Positions 45,414-54,415 of a DNA stretch of 64,000 bases are shown one piece after another. The notes under the pieces were generated by a model. It was given only the letters and a program-made list of their open reading frames with translations, was not told the DNA's origin and did no database searches. The DNA is from Streptomyces sp. NBC_00083. GTDB taxonomy: Bacteria; Actinomycetota; Actinomycetes; Streptomycetales; Streptomycetaceae. A program made the position numbers and the translations under genes. Each line of letters starts with the position of its first letter. Position 1 is the stretch's first letter. Location: contig NZ_JAPELY010000004.1 in the NCBI RefSeq assembly GCF_026343295.1, forward strand, positions 186,001 through 250,000, in the 5' to 3' direction.

Positions 45414-45899
45414 GGCCCTCCGACGGGTCCTCCCGCGGCCGCGCGGCACGGCTTCAGGACGTAGGTCCTGATCCGGGCCTTTCCCCCAAGCGTGACGGAA
45501 CGCACTTATCTCGCCCTTGCGTCCAGACCCCACCGTCGTGCCAAAATAGGACAAGGGGTCCGGGGAGGATCCCTTCCGCCCAACTACGGGCGGATTGCTC
45601 GGTATTGCTCGCTATGGGGGGTCTGACGACTCCTGATCGCTCTGTGACTGATCGTCACTGTGGCGTGACTGTCCGCTATGGCATGGTCCATCGGCTTCCG
45701 TCGCTGATGAACACCTGGGAGGGCAATTCCATCGGTTTGGCCGACGTGGCTGGACGGATGGTGTAGTTGTAGTGCCGAGGACAAGCCGTTCGTCCTATAA
45801 CCGACTCGGCTCGCGTCCGCCATTTCGGGCAACGCGGGTCAAGGTGCAGAATTTAGAGGAAAGAACCGAGATGGTTCGGTTCTCCCGAGGAGGCCGCTC
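45414..45899. other. 486-bp intergenic region upstream of bldC
   Basis: No gene seen. It holds a 7-bp hairpin (45454-45460 with 45465-45471) ending the previous gene, repeated TGACTG/CACTG words around 45640-45675, and the bldC promoter; the last 60 bp before bldC is relatively A-rich (AGAATTTAGAGGAAAG). Confidence 0.5.
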
Positions 45900-46106
45900 A
45901 TGACCGCTCGCACCCCTGATGCCGAGCCGCTGCTGACCCCGGCTGAGGTTGCCACGATGTTCCGCGTGGACCCGAAGACGGTGACCCGCTGGGCCAAGGC
46001 CGGCAAGCTCACGTCCATCCGCACGCTGGGTGGGCATCGCCGGTACCGCGAGGCAGAGGTCCGCGCACTGCTGGCGGGTATTCCGCAGCAGCGCAGCGAG
46101 GCCTGA
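45900..46106 (+). CDS. bldC: BldC, MerR-like developmental regulator
   Basis: A 68-residue DNA-binding protein consisting almost only of a MerR-type winged helix-turn-helix (residues about 11-58: LTPAEVATMFRVDPKTVTRW, then GGHRRYREAEVRALL). Length and sequence match BldC, which delays development in Streptomyces by binding AT-rich direct repeats cooperatively. ATG 45900 follows GAGGAGG. A canonical terminator with a T tract lies 105 nt downstream. Confidence 0.96.
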   Translation: MTARTPDAEPLLTPAEVATMFRVDPKTVTRWAKAGKLTSIRTLGGHRRYREAEVRALLAGIPQQRSEA

Positions 46107-46210
46107 ACAACACCCCAGTAATCCGGGCATTCCGGGGCCCCCACCCCGGCCACGCCCGCCTATGGCTCCATACGGCGCCCCGCCCGCCCCAACGGGTGGA
46201 GTGTCGTCGA

Positions 46211-46247
46211 TCGCGCTGGACTCCGCCGGGTCCAGCGCGATTTTTTT
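46211..46247 (+). terminator. bldC Rho-independent terminator with T tract
   Basis: Stem of 11 bp (46211-46221 with 46230-46240), 8-nt loop, followed at once by seven T. Full U-tract terminators are rare in this window. Confidence 0.9.
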
Positions 46248-46349
46248 ATGTCCGGCCTTGTCCGGCACATCCGGCACCTCCCCCGGGCGCCTCGTGGCGC
46301 CCGCGGAGGGACGCCCTCCGCCGGCGCGCGGGGCGGGCCCTTCGAGGGG

Positions 46350-46361
46350 GTGCAATTGCAC
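46350..46361. promoter_or_regulatory. Perfect palindrome GTGCAATTGCAC
   Basis: A 12-bp palindrome followed by the AT-rich CATATTAAAT, in the gap between bldC and the DUF6274-like gene. No flanking gene start explains it. Confidence 0.35.
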
Positions 46362-46496
46362 ATATTAAATCGGGGCGTTGTATGAGAGGTGTAAGTTCAT
46401 CCGTTCCTGAAACTCATTTCGTGACTCCCGTCACACCCCCAAGTCCCCTCCACTCAGAGCCTTTCACCGCGGGGACGGCCACGCGTCCGCCAATGG

Positions 46497-46670
46497 TCAC
46501 CGGTTGGGAGGACTTTCGTCCTCGGGCCGAACGGGCTCGGAAACCTCCATGGCGAGCCGCAGGAGGCGGTGGCAGACCGCGCAGTGCCGGGTGAGGTGGC
46601 GATAGCCGAGAGCGGCCGACAGATGGGCACGCAGCAGCGCGCGCGTCTCGTGCCTCGACGATGCCGCCAT
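46497..46670 (-). CDS. DUF6274-like small protein
   Basis: A 57-residue protein starting at ATG 46670, preceded by AGGAGGTG, one of the strongest ribosome sites in the window. It reads RHETRALLRAHLSAALGYRH then LTRHCAVCHRLLRLAME, so it has a His/Arg-rich helix and a Cys-x-x-Cys-His motif that could bind metal or haem. I recall a DUF6274-type family of this size in Streptomyces near hrpA; the function is unknown. It lies between bldC and tRNA-Asp. Confidence 0.6.
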   Translation of the reverse strand: MAASSRHETRALLRAHLSAALGYRHLTRHCAVCHRLLRLAMEVSEPVRPEDESPPNR

Positions 46671-46844
46671 CCGCCACCTCCTGGGGCAGCCCCCGCTCCC
46701 CTTCCTTGCAGGGGTACCGGCGCCGGCGAACGCCGTCAAGACGCCAGGAAGGGCCGCCTCGGCCCCACGGACCACGAGCCCCGCTCCGGCTGCGTCTTCT
46801 CGCGGCTCCGCAACGGGGGGGCGGGCTCCAGGGGCCGGGAACGA

Positions 46845-46876
46845 CGAAGCCCCGCTCCCTTGGTGGGAAGCGGGGC
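46845..46876 (-). terminator. Hairpin downstream of tRNA-Asp
   Basis: Stem of about 15 bp with one bulge (arms near 46845-46859 and 46865-46880), immediately past the leftward tRNA-Asp. Confidence 0.55.
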
Positions 46877-46888
46877 TTCGATCTGCTG

Positions 46889-46963
46889 CGGTCCTGACGG
46901 GATTTGAACCCGCGGCCTCCACCTTGACAGGGTGGCGAGCACTCCAAACTGCTCCACAGGACC
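46889..46963 (-). tRNA. tRNA-Asp (anticodon GUC), copy 1
   Basis: 75 nt; acceptor GGTCCTG/CAGGACC, anticodon loop CTGTCAA, TPsiC loop GTTCAAAT. Identical to the gene at 53722-53796. CCA not encoded. Confidence 0.95.
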
Positions 46964-47053
46964 TTGTTTCGCAGCGCGTTGGTGCCTGGCTGCGAGACAG
47001 ACTGTACAGCAGGTCAGACGGTCAGGTCGAACTCACTCACAGCGATACCCGCG

Positions 47054-50000
47054 CTACGGCGCCGCCGCGTCGATCGCCTTCACGATCCGCTTGTCGGAGA
47101 CCGGGAACGCCGTGCCGAGCGCGTGCGCGAAGTAGCTCACCCGCAGCTCCTCGATCATCCAGCGGATGTCCAGGACCGGCTGCGGAACGGGCCGCCCCCG
47201 CGGCAGCTGTTCGAGCAGCCACGCGTACTCGTCCTGCATCTCGTGGACCTTCTCCATGCGGGTGGTGTCGCGCTGGACGGCCGTCGGCATCTGCTGGAGC
47301 CTGCGGTCCACCGCGACCAGGTAGCGCATCAGGTCCGGCAGCCGCTTGAGCCCGGTCAGGGTGACGAAGCCCGGCGGCACGAGTGCCGCCAGCTGGGTGC
47401 GTACGTCCGCCACGTTCGCGACCAAGGTCAGGCTGTTCGTGGCCTTCAGACGGCGCTCACAGGCCTGCCAGGCCGCCAGGATCTGCTGCACCTGGCCGAC
47501 CGTGCGCACCGTCGCGTCCACCAGGTCCGCGCGGACCTTGTCGTACAGCCCGCGGAACGATTCCTCGTCCCACGCAGGGCCTCCGTGGTCCGCGATCAGC
47601 TTGTCCGCCGCCGCCATGGCGCAGTCGTCGAACAGCGCCTGGATCGAGCCGTGCGGATTGCGCGACAGGGCCAGCTTCTGCTGGTTGGTGAGCTTGTCCG
47701 AGGCGAACTTGGCCGGGTTCACCGGGATGTTGAGCAGGATCAGCTTCCGGGTGCCGCGCCACATCGCCTGCCGCTGCTCGGCCTCGGTGTCGAAGAGGCG
47801 TACGGAGACGCTCTCGCCCGCGTCCACGAGCGCCGGGAACGCCTTGACCGGCTGGCCGGCCCGGCGCGTCTCGAAGACCTTGGTCAGGGTGCCGATCGTC
47901 CAGTCCGTGAGGCCCGAGCGCTCGATGGACTCGCCCGAGGGGCCCGCCGTCGCCGCGGCGGCCTGGGAGAGCGCCTGACGGGCCTTCGGGCGCAGCTGGA
48001 GCTTGAGCGCCTCCAGGTCCTTGTCCTCGGCCAGCTTGCGGCGCCGCTCGTCGACGATCCGGAAGGTGATCTTGAGGTGGTCCGGCACCCGGGTCAGGTC
48101 GAAGTCGTCGGCCGTGACCGGGACGCCCACCATCCGCTGGAGCTCCCGGGCCAGCGTCACCGGCAGCGGCTCCTGCAACGGCACGGCACGGTCGAGGAAC
48201 TTCGCGGCGTAGTTCGGCGCCGGCACGTAATGGCGGCGGATCGGCTTGGGCAGGGAGCGGATCAGCTCGGTGACGACCTCTTCGCGCAGGCCCGGGATCT
48301 GCCAGTCGAAGCCCTCGTCGGTGATCTGGTTCAGGACCTGGAGCGGTACGTGCACGGTCACGCCGTCCGCGTCCGCGCCCGGTTCGAACTGGTAGGTCAC
48401 CCGGAACTTCAGCGGGCCCTGGCGCCAGGAGTCCGGATAGTCGTCCTTGGTGACGGCCCCGGCCTTCTCGTTGATGAGCATCTCGCGCTCGAAGTCGAGG
48501 AGTTCGGGCTCCTCGCGCTTCTTGTGCTTCCACCACGAGTCGAAGTGCGCTCCCGACACGACGTGGTCGGGCACCCGCCGGTCGTAGAAGTCGAACAGCG
48601 TCTCGTCGTCGACGAGGATGTCGCGGCGCCGCGCGCGGTGCTCCAGCTCCTCGACCTCGGTGAGGAGCTTGCGGTTGTCCGAGAAGAACTTGTGGTGGGT
48701 GCGCCAGTCGCCCTCGACCAGGGCGTTGCGGATGAACAGGTCGCGCGAGGCCTCGGCGTCGATGCGGCCGTAGTTGACCTTGCGGTTGGCCACGATCGGC
48801 ACGCCGTACAGGGTGACGCGCTCGTACGCCATCACCGCGGCCTGGTCCTTCTCCCAGTGCGGCTCGCTGTAGGTGCGCTTGACCAGGTGCTCGGCGAGGG
48901 GCTCGATCCACTCGGGCTCGATCTTCGCGTTGACCCGGGCCCAGAGCCGGGAGGTCTCCACCAGCTCCGCCGACATCACGAGCTTGGGCTGCTTCTTGAA
49001 GAGCGCCGAACCCGGGAAGATCGCGAACTTGGCGCTGCGGGCACCCAGGTACTCGTTCTTGTCGGTGTCCTTCATGCCGATGTGCGAGAGCAGGCCGGCG
49101 AGCAGCGAGGTGTGCACCGACTGCTCGGGAGCGTCCTCCTCGTTGAGGTGGATGCCCATCGTCTTGGCGACCGTGCGCAGCTGCGAGTAGATGTCCTGCC
49201 ACTCGCGGATGCGCAGGAAGTTCAGGTACTCCTGCTTGCACATCCGGCGGAAGCTGGAGGAGCCGCGCTCCTTCTGCTGTTCCCGTACGTAGCGCCACAG
49301 GTTGAGGAAGGCCAGGAAGTCGCTGGTCTCGTCCTTGAAGCGGGCGTGCTGCTGGTCGGCCTGCGTCTGCTTCTCGCTGGGGCGCTCGCGCGGGTCCTGG
49401 ATGGAGAGCGCGGCCGCGATCACCATGACCTCGCGCACGCAGCCGTTCTTGTCGGCCTCCAGGACCATGCGGGCCAGCCGCGGGTCGACCGGAAGCTGGC
49501 TGAGCTTGCGGCCCTGCTGGGTGAGGCGCTTCTTCGGGTCCTTCTCCGCCGGGTCCAACGCGCCCAGTTCCTGGAGGAGTTGGACGCCGTCGCGGATGTT
49601 GCGGTGGTCCGGCGGGTCGATGAAGGGGAACTTCTCGATGTCGCCGAGGCCGGCCGCGGTCATCTGGAGGATGACGGACGCCAGGTTGGTGCGGAGGATC
49701 TCGGCATCCGTGAACTCGGGCCGCGTGACGAAGTCGTCCTCGCTGTACAGCCGGATGCAGATGCCGTCGGACGTACGGCCGCAGCGGCCCTTGCGCTGGT
49801 TGGCGCTGGCCTGGCTGACCGGCTCGATCGGCAGGCGCTGCACCTTGGTGCGGTGGCTGTAGCGCGAGATGCGGGCGGTGCCGGGGTCGATGACGTACTT
49901 GATGCCGGGGACGGTCAGCGAGGTCTCGGCCACGTTGGTCGCGAGCACGATCCGGCGGCCGCTGTGCTGCTGGAAGACGCGGTGCTGCTCGGCGTGCGAG

Positions 50001-50974
50001 AGGCGTGCGTAGAGGGGGAGCACCTCGGTCGAGCGGAGGCTCTTCTTGATCAGCGCGTCCGCGGTGTCACGGATCTCGCGCTCGCCGGAGAGGAAGACCA
50101 GGATGTCGCCGGGGCCCTCGGCCTGGAGCTCGTCCACGGCGTCGCAGATCGCGGTGATCTGGTCGCGGTCGCTGTCCTCGGAGTCCTCTTCGAGGAGCGG
50201 CCGGTACCGCACCTCGACCGGATACGTACGGCCGCTGACCTCGACGATCGGGGCGCTGCCGAAGTGCCGCGAGAACCGCTCGGGGTCGATGGTCGCCGAG
50301 GTGATGACGACCTTCAGGTCGGGGCGCTTAGGCAGCAGCTGGGCCAGATAGCCGAGCAGGAAGTCGATGTTGAGGGACCGCTCGTGGGCCTCGTCGATGA
50401 TGATCGTGTCGTAGGCGCGCAGCTCGCGGTCGGTCTGGATCTCGGCGAGTAGGATGCCGTCGGTCATCAGCTTCACGAAGGTCGCGTTCTGGTCGACCTG
50501 GTCGGTGAAGCGGACCTTCCAGCCGACCGCCTCGCCCAGCGGGGTCTTCAGCTCTTCCGCGATGCGGTCCGCGACCGTGCGGGCCGCGAGCCTGCGGGGC
50601 TGGGTGTGCCCGATCATGCCGCGCACGCCGCGGCCGAGCTCCATGCAGATCTTGGGGATCTGGGTGGTCTTGCCGGAGCCGGTCTCACCCGCGACGATCA
50701 CGACCTGGTGGTCGCGTATCGCCTGAAGGATCTCGTCCTTCTTCTGGCTGACCGGGAGCTGCTCGGGGTACGTGACCTCGGGCACGCGGGCGGCCCGCCG
50801 GGTGACGCGCTCGGCGGACTTCTGGGCCTCGGCGGCGATCTCGTCGAGCACGGCCTGCCGGGCCTCGGGCTTGCGGATGCGGCGGGCGCCTTCGAGACGG
50901 CGGCCCAGGCGGTGGGCGTCGCGCAGCGAGGCACCGTCGAGCAGCGTCTGGAGATCGGCGAAGGAAGTAGACAT
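47054..50974 (-). CDS. hrpA: DEAH-box ATP-dependent RNA helicase HrpA
   Basis: A 1306-residue helicase of the HrpA/Prp family. Walker A GETGSGKT (96-103), DEAH (194-197), TSAT, the C-terminal helicase lobe with LVFLSGEREIRDTADAL and the QRKGRCGR block, followed by winged-helix/ratchet, OB and the bacterial-specific DUF3418 region. It remodels RNA or ribosome complexes; in other bacteria HrpA rescues collided ribosomes. ATG 50974. Length is normal for HrpA. Single gene, divergent from the secreted-protein gene. Confidence 0.96.
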   Translation of the reverse strand: MSTSFADLQTLLDGASLRDAHRLGRRLEGARRIRKPEARQAVLDEIAAEAQKSAERVTRRAARVPEVTYPEQLPVSQKKDEILQAIRDHQVVIVAGETGSGKTTQIPKICMELGRGVRGMIGHTQPRRLAARTVADRIAEELKTPLGEAVGWKVRFTDQVDQNATFVKLMTDGILLAEIQTDRELRAYDTIIIDEAHERSLNIDFLLGYLAQLLPKRPDLKVVITSATIDPERFSRHFGSAPIVEVSGRTYPVEVRYRPLLEEDSEDSDRDQITAICDAVDELQAEGPGDILVFLSGEREIRDTADALIKKSLRSTEVLPLYARLSHAEQHRVFQQHSGRRIVLATNVAETSLTVPGIKYVIDPGTARISRYSHRTKVQRLPIEPVSQASANQRKGRCGRTSDGICIRLYSEDDFVTRPEFTDAEILRTNLASVILQMTAAGLGDIEKFPFIDPPDHRNIRDGVQLLQELGALDPAEKDPKKRLTQQGRKLSQLPVDPRLARMVLEADKNGCVREVMVIAAALSIQDPRERPSEKQTQADQQHARFKDETSDFLAFLNLWRYVREQQKERGSSSFRRMCKQEYLNFLRIREWQDIYSQLRTVAKTMGIHLNEEDAPEQSVHTSLLAGLLSHIGMKDTDKNEYLGARSAKFAIFPGSALFKKQPKLVMSAELVETSRLWARVNAKIEPEWIEPLAEHLVKRTYSEPHWEKDQAAVMAYERVTLYGVPIVANRKVNYGRIDAEASRDLFIRNALVEGDWRTHHKFFSDNRKLLTEVEELEHRARRRDILVDDETLFDFYDRRVPDHVVSGAHFDSWWKHKKREEPELLDFEREMLINEKAGAVTKDDYPDSWRQGPLKFRVTYQFEPGADADGVTVHVPLQVLNQITDEGFDWQIPGLREEVVTELIRSLPKPIRRHYVPAPNYAAKFLDRAVPLQEPLPVTLARELQRMVGVPVTADDFDLTRVPDHLKITFRIVDERRRKLAEDKDLEALKLQLRPKARQALSQAAAATAGPSGESIERSGLTDWTIGTLTKVFETRRAGQPVKAFPALVDAGESVSVRLFDTEAEQRQAMWRGTRKLILLNIPVNPAKFASDKLTNQQKLALSRNPHGSIQALFDDCAMAAADKLIADHGGPAWDEESFRGLYDKVRADLVDATVRTVGQVQQILAAWQACERRLKATNSLTLVANVADVRTQLAALVPPGFVTLTGLKRLPDLMRYLVAVDRRLQQMPTAVQRDTTRMEKVHEMQDEYAWLLEQLPRGRPVPQPVLDIRWMIEELRVSYFAHALGTAFPVSDKRIVKAIDAAAP

Positions 50975-51045
50975 ACCTGGTTCAGGATCTCACCCGCCGA
51001 GGACGAGTGGCGAACGCATTTCGCCGCGCTGCGGGCCCCACCCCG

Positions 51046-51051
51046 TACCAT
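51046..51051 (+). promoter_or_regulatory. -10 box, leaderless spacing
   Basis: TACCAT lies 7 nt before ATG 51059. Confidence 0.45.
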
Positions 51052-51058
51052 TTCGGGC

Positions 51059-51481
51059 ATGCCCCGCACCCGAGCCCCGCGCCGCCGCCTCACCGCGGTG
51101 CTGCTCGGGGTGCTCGGGGTGCTCGCGGTGGCGCTGTGCGGGCCGGTTCAGGCGGCCTCGGCCGCGCCCGCCGCGCCGGTCTCCGCACTGACGCGCACGT
51201 CGGCCGCGTCACCGGCGGCGGACGCCTCCGACCGCGGTACGCCGCCCGTCTTCCGGGACCACTCGGGCCCGCCCGGCTGCAAGCAGGGCGGCCGGCACCA
51301 GGACTCCGACCCGGCGGCGCCGGTCCGGGTCCGTACCGCCCACGAACAGGCCCCGGTCCTGGAGGACCGGGTCGCCCCCGCCGCGCTCGGCGCGCTGTAC
51401 GCGGCCCACCGCAACCCGCCGGTGCGCGGGCCCGCGCCCGGCGCGCCCACCCCCGTCGAACTCTCGGTGCTCAGGGTCTAG
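51059..51481 (+). CDS. Secreted hypothetical protein
   Basis: A 140-residue protein with an Arg-rich start (PRTRAPRRR), a hydrophobic core (TAVLLGVLGVLAVAL) and a signal-peptidase-type region (VQAASAAPA), so it should be exported. The mature part is Pro/Ala-rich and disordered with a single Cys-Lys; I recognise no domain. ATG 51059 has a -10 box at leaderless distance. Possibly expressed with the downstream DsbA-like gene. Confidence 0.6.
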   Translation: MPRTRAPRRRLTAVLLGVLGVLAVALCGPVQAASAAPAAPVSALTRTSAASPAADASDRGTPPVFRDHSGPPGCKQGGRHQDSDPAAPVRVRTAHEQAPVLEDRVAPAALGALYAAHRNPPVRGPAPGAPTPVELSVLRV

Positions 51482-51566
51482 ACGACCGGCCCCGCCCCTG
51501 GCGACCGCCCGTCCCCTTCTCGTACTCCTCCTTCCTTTGTACGTCTCGTACGCACCGGAGTTCCGC

Positions 51567-52370
51567 ATGCCCAAGAACACGCCCAAGACCGCGCCCGAGC
51601 GCTCCAAGTCCGCCGCCACGCCCGCCAGGTCCCGCAAGCCGTTCCTCATCGGGGCGGCCGTCCTCGTCGCCGCCGGCGTGCTGGGCATGGCGTCCTACCA
51701 GGCGACGTCGCCCGGCCCGAAGCCCACCGTCAACGACGCCGCGTCGGCCTCCGAGCCGACGGGCGGCGGCTACCCCGAGCTGGCGAAGCTGGCCCGGCGC
51801 GATGCCAAGGACCCGCTCGCCCAGGGCCGGCCGGACGCGCCGGTCGTGATGATCGAGTACGCCGACTTCAAGTGCTCGTACTGCGGGAAGTTCGCCCGCG
51901 ACACCGAGCCCGCGCTCGTGAAGAAGTACGTCGACGAGGGCACCCTGCGCATCGAGTGGCGCAACTACCCGATCTTCGGCGCCGAGTCGGAGGCGGCCGC
52001 GCGCGGGGCGTGGGCGGCGGGTCAGCAGGGCCGGTTCTGGCAGTTCCACGCGGCGGCGTACGCGGAGGGCGCCAAGGAGAAGGGGTTCGGCGGCGACCGT
52101 CTGAGGGCGCTGGCCGAGGAGGCGGGCGTGCCGGACGTGGGCCGCTTCGAGCGGGACCTCGCCGGTGACGCGGCGAAGGCGGCGGTGAAGAAGGACCAGG
52201 AGGAGGCGTACGGGCTCGGCGCGAGCTCCACGCCCTCCTTCCTCATCAACGGCACGCCGCTCGCGGGCGCCCAGCCCGCGGACTCCTTCGCGCAGGTCAT
52301 CGACGCGGCGGCGACGCGGGCGGCGAGGTCGGCCGGCGCGGCGGGGCCGGCCGGGGCGGCGGAGAAGTGA
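51567..52370 (+). CDS. DsbA-family membrane-anchored thiol-disulfide oxidoreductase
   Basis: A 267-residue protein: basic N-terminus, one transmembrane helix (about 26-44), linker, then a thioredoxin-fold DsbA/DsbG domain with Cys103-Ser-Tyr-Cys106 (YADFKCSYCGKFARDT) and the cis-Pro loop SSTPSFLING. It should act outside the membrane in disulfide formation or reduction. ATG 51567 follows GGAG at 7 nt. Its TGA overlaps the GTG of the CcdA-like gene by 4 nt, so the two work together. Confidence 0.9.
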   Translation: MPKNTPKTAPERSKSAATPARSRKPFLIGAAVLVAAGVLGMASYQATSPGPKPTVNDAASASEPTGGGYPELAKLARRDAKDPLAQGRPDAPVVMIEYADFKCSYCGKFARDTEPALVKKYVDEGTLRIEWRNYPIFGAESEAAARGAWAAGQQGRFWQFHAAAYAEGAKEKGFGGDRLRALAEEAGVPDVGRFERDLAGDAAKAAVKKDQEEAYGLGASSTPSFLINGTPLAGAQPADSFAQVIDAAATRAARSAGAAGPAGAAEK

Positions 52371-53206
52371 CCCCGGACGTCGGTTACCTCGCGGCGTTCC
52401 TGGGCGGTCTGCTCGCCCTGCTCAGCCCGTGCAGCGCGCTGCTGCTGCCCGCGTTCTTCGCGTACTCGATCTCCAGCCCCACCAAGCTCCTCGCGCGCAC
52501 CGGGATCTTCTACGCCGGGCTCGCCACGACCCTGGTGCCGCTGGGCGCGGCGGGCTCGTACGCGGGGCGCCTCTTCTACGGCCACCGGGACCAACTGGTG
52601 CTGTTCGGCGGCTGGCTGATCATCGCGCTCGGCGTCGCCCAGATCGTCGGCATGGGCTTCGCGAGCCGGCGCATGACGGAGCTGTCGGGGAAGATCCGCC
52701 CCACGACCGCGCTCTCGGTGTACGCGCTGGGCGCGGTCTACGGCCTGGCCGGGTTCTGCGCGGGGCCGATCCTGGGGAGCGTCCTGACGGTGGCGGCGGT
52801 GAGCGGCAGCCCGGTCTACGGCGGCCTGCTGCTCGCGGTGTACGCGCTGGGCATGGCGGTCCCGCTGTTCCTCCTGGCCCTGCTGTGGGAGCGCTTCGAG
52901 CTGGGCCGGCGCGGGTGGCTGCGCGGCCGGGTCCTGCGGCTGGGCTGCCTCGAACTCCACACCACCTCCCTCCTGTCGGGCCTGTTCTTCATCGCGCTGG
53001 GCGCGCTGTTCCTGGCGTACGACGGGGCGACGGGGCTGCCGGGCCTGCTCGACGTGGACGACTCGTACGCGGTGGAGGAGTGGACGCGGGGCATCGGCGA
53101 CGCGGTGCCGAACTGGGCGCTGCTCGTGGCGCTGGTGGCGGTGGCGGGGGTGACGCTCGGCGTACGCGGCCGCCGCGCGCGGGCCCACCCGAGGGAGGAG
53201 GAGTAG
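52367..53206 (+). CDS. CcdA-like cytochrome c biogenesis / thiol transporter
   Basis: A 279-residue membrane protein with about six to seven helices. The redox cysteines are in helices 1 and 4: Cys22 (SPCSALLLPAF) and Cys131 (AGFCAGPILGS). Such proteins pass electrons from cytoplasmic thioredoxin to extracytoplasmic thiol proteins. GTG 52367 (GTGA overlap) couples it to the DsbA-like gene. The C-terminal 100 residues exceed the shortest CcdA forms and include a last transmembrane helix. Confidence 0.9.
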   Translation: MTPDVGYLAAFLGGLLALLSPCSALLLPAFFAYSISSPTKLLARTGIFYAGLATTLVPLGAAGSYAGRLFYGHRDQLVLFGGWLIIALGVAQIVGMGFASRRMTELSGKIRPTTALSVYALGAVYGLAGFCAGPILGSVLTVAAVSGSPVYGGLLLAVYALGMAVPLFLLALLWERFELGRRGWLRGRVLRLGCLELHTTSLLSGLFFIALGALFLAYDGATGLPGLLDVDDSYAVEEWTRGIGDAVPNWALLVALVAVAGVTLGVRGRRARAHPREEE

Positions 53207-53560
53207 CGGGCTCCGCCCCAGCCCGGTCCGCGCCCGAAGGGCGCTCGTCCTCAAACGCCGGACGGGCTGGGGATGTCCGTGCCGCCCGGCACCCGTGCCG
53301 CTAGGGGCGCGGGGAACTGCGCGAGAAGCGAGCACGGTCCGCAGACGTAGGCAGGGGTTGCTGGGGCTGCTCCGCCCCAGGCCCCGTGTCGCGCCCAAAG
53401 GCGCTCGTCCTCAATCGCCGGACGGGCTGAGGATGCCCATGCTGGGCACCCTGCCGGCGCCGGCCTACCTAGGGGCGCGGGGAAGTGCGCGGGCTGAGGG
53501 GGCCCCGGCCAAGCACCCTGCCACGGGGGAGCCCCTTTAGAGGCGCGGGGAACTGAACGG
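53207..53560. repeat. Intergenic modular repeat, two units
   Basis: Units begin at about 53208 and 53360, about 150 bp apart, in the convergent gap between the CcdA gene and the tRNA cluster. Modules are as at 24756 (CGTCCTCAAnCGCCGGACGGGCTG and AGGGGCGCGGGGAACTGC are clear), but the second unit is less conserved. Confidence 0.75.
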
Positions 53561-53586
53561 GAGGTGGGTGCGGGGCCGGAAACGGC

Positions 53587-53616
53587 GAAAGCCCCGGCCG
53601 GAAGGCTGGGGCTTTC
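53587..53616 (-). terminator. Hairpin ending the tRNA Glu-Asp-Phe cluster
   Basis: 13-bp stem (53587-53599 with 53604-53616, one G-T) and a GGAA loop, just past tRNA-Phe. Confidence 0.65.
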
Positions 53617-53621
53617 TCTGG

Positions 53622-53695
53622 TGGCTGGGGCCGGGGTCGAACCGGCGACCTATCGCTTTTCAGGCGATCGCTCGTACCAACTGAGCTACCCAGCC
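53622..53695 (-). tRNA. tRNA-Phe (anticodon GAA), CCA encoded
   Basis: 74 nt; acceptor GGCTGGG/CCCAGCC, anticodon loop CTGAAAA, TPsiC loop GTTCGACC. The next three minus-strand bases (53621-53619) are CCA. Confidence 0.95.
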
Positions 53696-53721
53696 ACGTA
53701 GCTCACCGAGGTGAACTACAG

Positions 53722-53796
53722 CGGTCCTGACGGGATTTGAACCCGCGGCCTCCACCTTGACAGGGTGGCGAGCACTCCAAACTGCTCCACAGGACC
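53722..53796 (-). tRNA. tRNA-Asp (anticodon GUC), copy 2
   Basis: Identical in sequence to tRNA-Asp at 46889-46963. Middle gene of the Glu-Asp-Phe cluster. Confidence 0.95.
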
Positions 53797-53834
53797 AAGC
53801 TTGCGCGAGACCAAGTCTCGCACAGGATTGTGCG

Positions 53835-53907
53835 TGCCCCCAACGGGATTCGAACCCGTGCTACCGCCTTGAAAGGGCGGCGTCCTGGGCCACTAGACGA
53901 TGAGGGC
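53835..53907 (-). tRNA. tRNA-Glu (anticodon UUC)
   Basis: 73 nt; acceptor GCCCTCA/TGGGGGC, anticodon stem CCGCC/GGCGG with loop CTTTCAA, TPsiC loop GTTCGAAT. First gene of the cluster; CCA not encoded. Confidence 0.95.
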
Positions 53908-54064
53908 TAATTGGCCCGCCTGGGCGCTTCGCAGCGCGTCGGGGACGTGAGAAGCATATGGGATGCGGAGGGTTTCGCCAAAACGGTTACCCGGGACCCT
54001 GCCGGAGCCCCGCTGAACACCCCGCCGCACGGCCGTATCCCCGTGCCTGACCGACAATGGTCGG

Positions 54065-54415
54065 GTGCTGGAGATGACGCGCGAGGAGTTCGAGGAACTG
54101 GTCGGCGAGGCGCTGGACCGCATCCCGCCCGAGCTGACGCGGCTGATGGACAACGTCGCCGTGTTCGTCGAGGACGAGCCGGACCCCGACGATCCCGAAC
54201 TGCTCGGCCTCTACGAGGGAACCCCGCTCACCGACCGCGGCGAGTGGTACGCCGGTGTCCTCCCCGACCGCATCACCATCTACCGGGGACCCACGCTGCG
54301 CATGTGCGGGACGAGGGAAGAGGTCGTCGCCGAGACGGAAGTGACCGTGGTGCACGAGATCGCCCACCACTTCGGCATCGACGACGCCCGCCTCCACGCC
54401 CTCGGCTACGGCTGA
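54065..54415 (+). CDS. Small zincin-like metallopeptidase
   Basis: A 116-residue protein of the actinobacterial minimal-zincin (MMP-like) family. The C-terminus carries the full zinc motif His97-Glu98-x-x-His101-x-x-Gly104-x-x-Asp107 (VVHEIAHHFGIDD). The N-terminal helix MTREEFEELVGEALDRIPPE is typical. GTG 54065; GACAAT lies 6 nt upstream and there is no ribosome site. Substrate unknown. Confidence 0.9.
   Translation: MLEMTREEFEELVGEALDRIPPELTRLMDNVAVFVEDEPDPDDPELLGLYEGTPLTDRGEWYAGVLPDRITIYRGPTLRMCGTREEVVAETEVTVVHEIAHHFGIDDARLHALGYG

Noticed and set aside
46964..50452. 1162-codon frame opposite hrpA
   Set aside because: Same reason: mirror of a real helicase gene, with repetitive Arg/Val/Leu/Asp composition.
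53622..53907. tRNA cluster as integration site of a mobile element
   Set aside because: No integrase gene, no duplicated tRNA 3' end, and the two tRNA-Asp copies are whole and functional.
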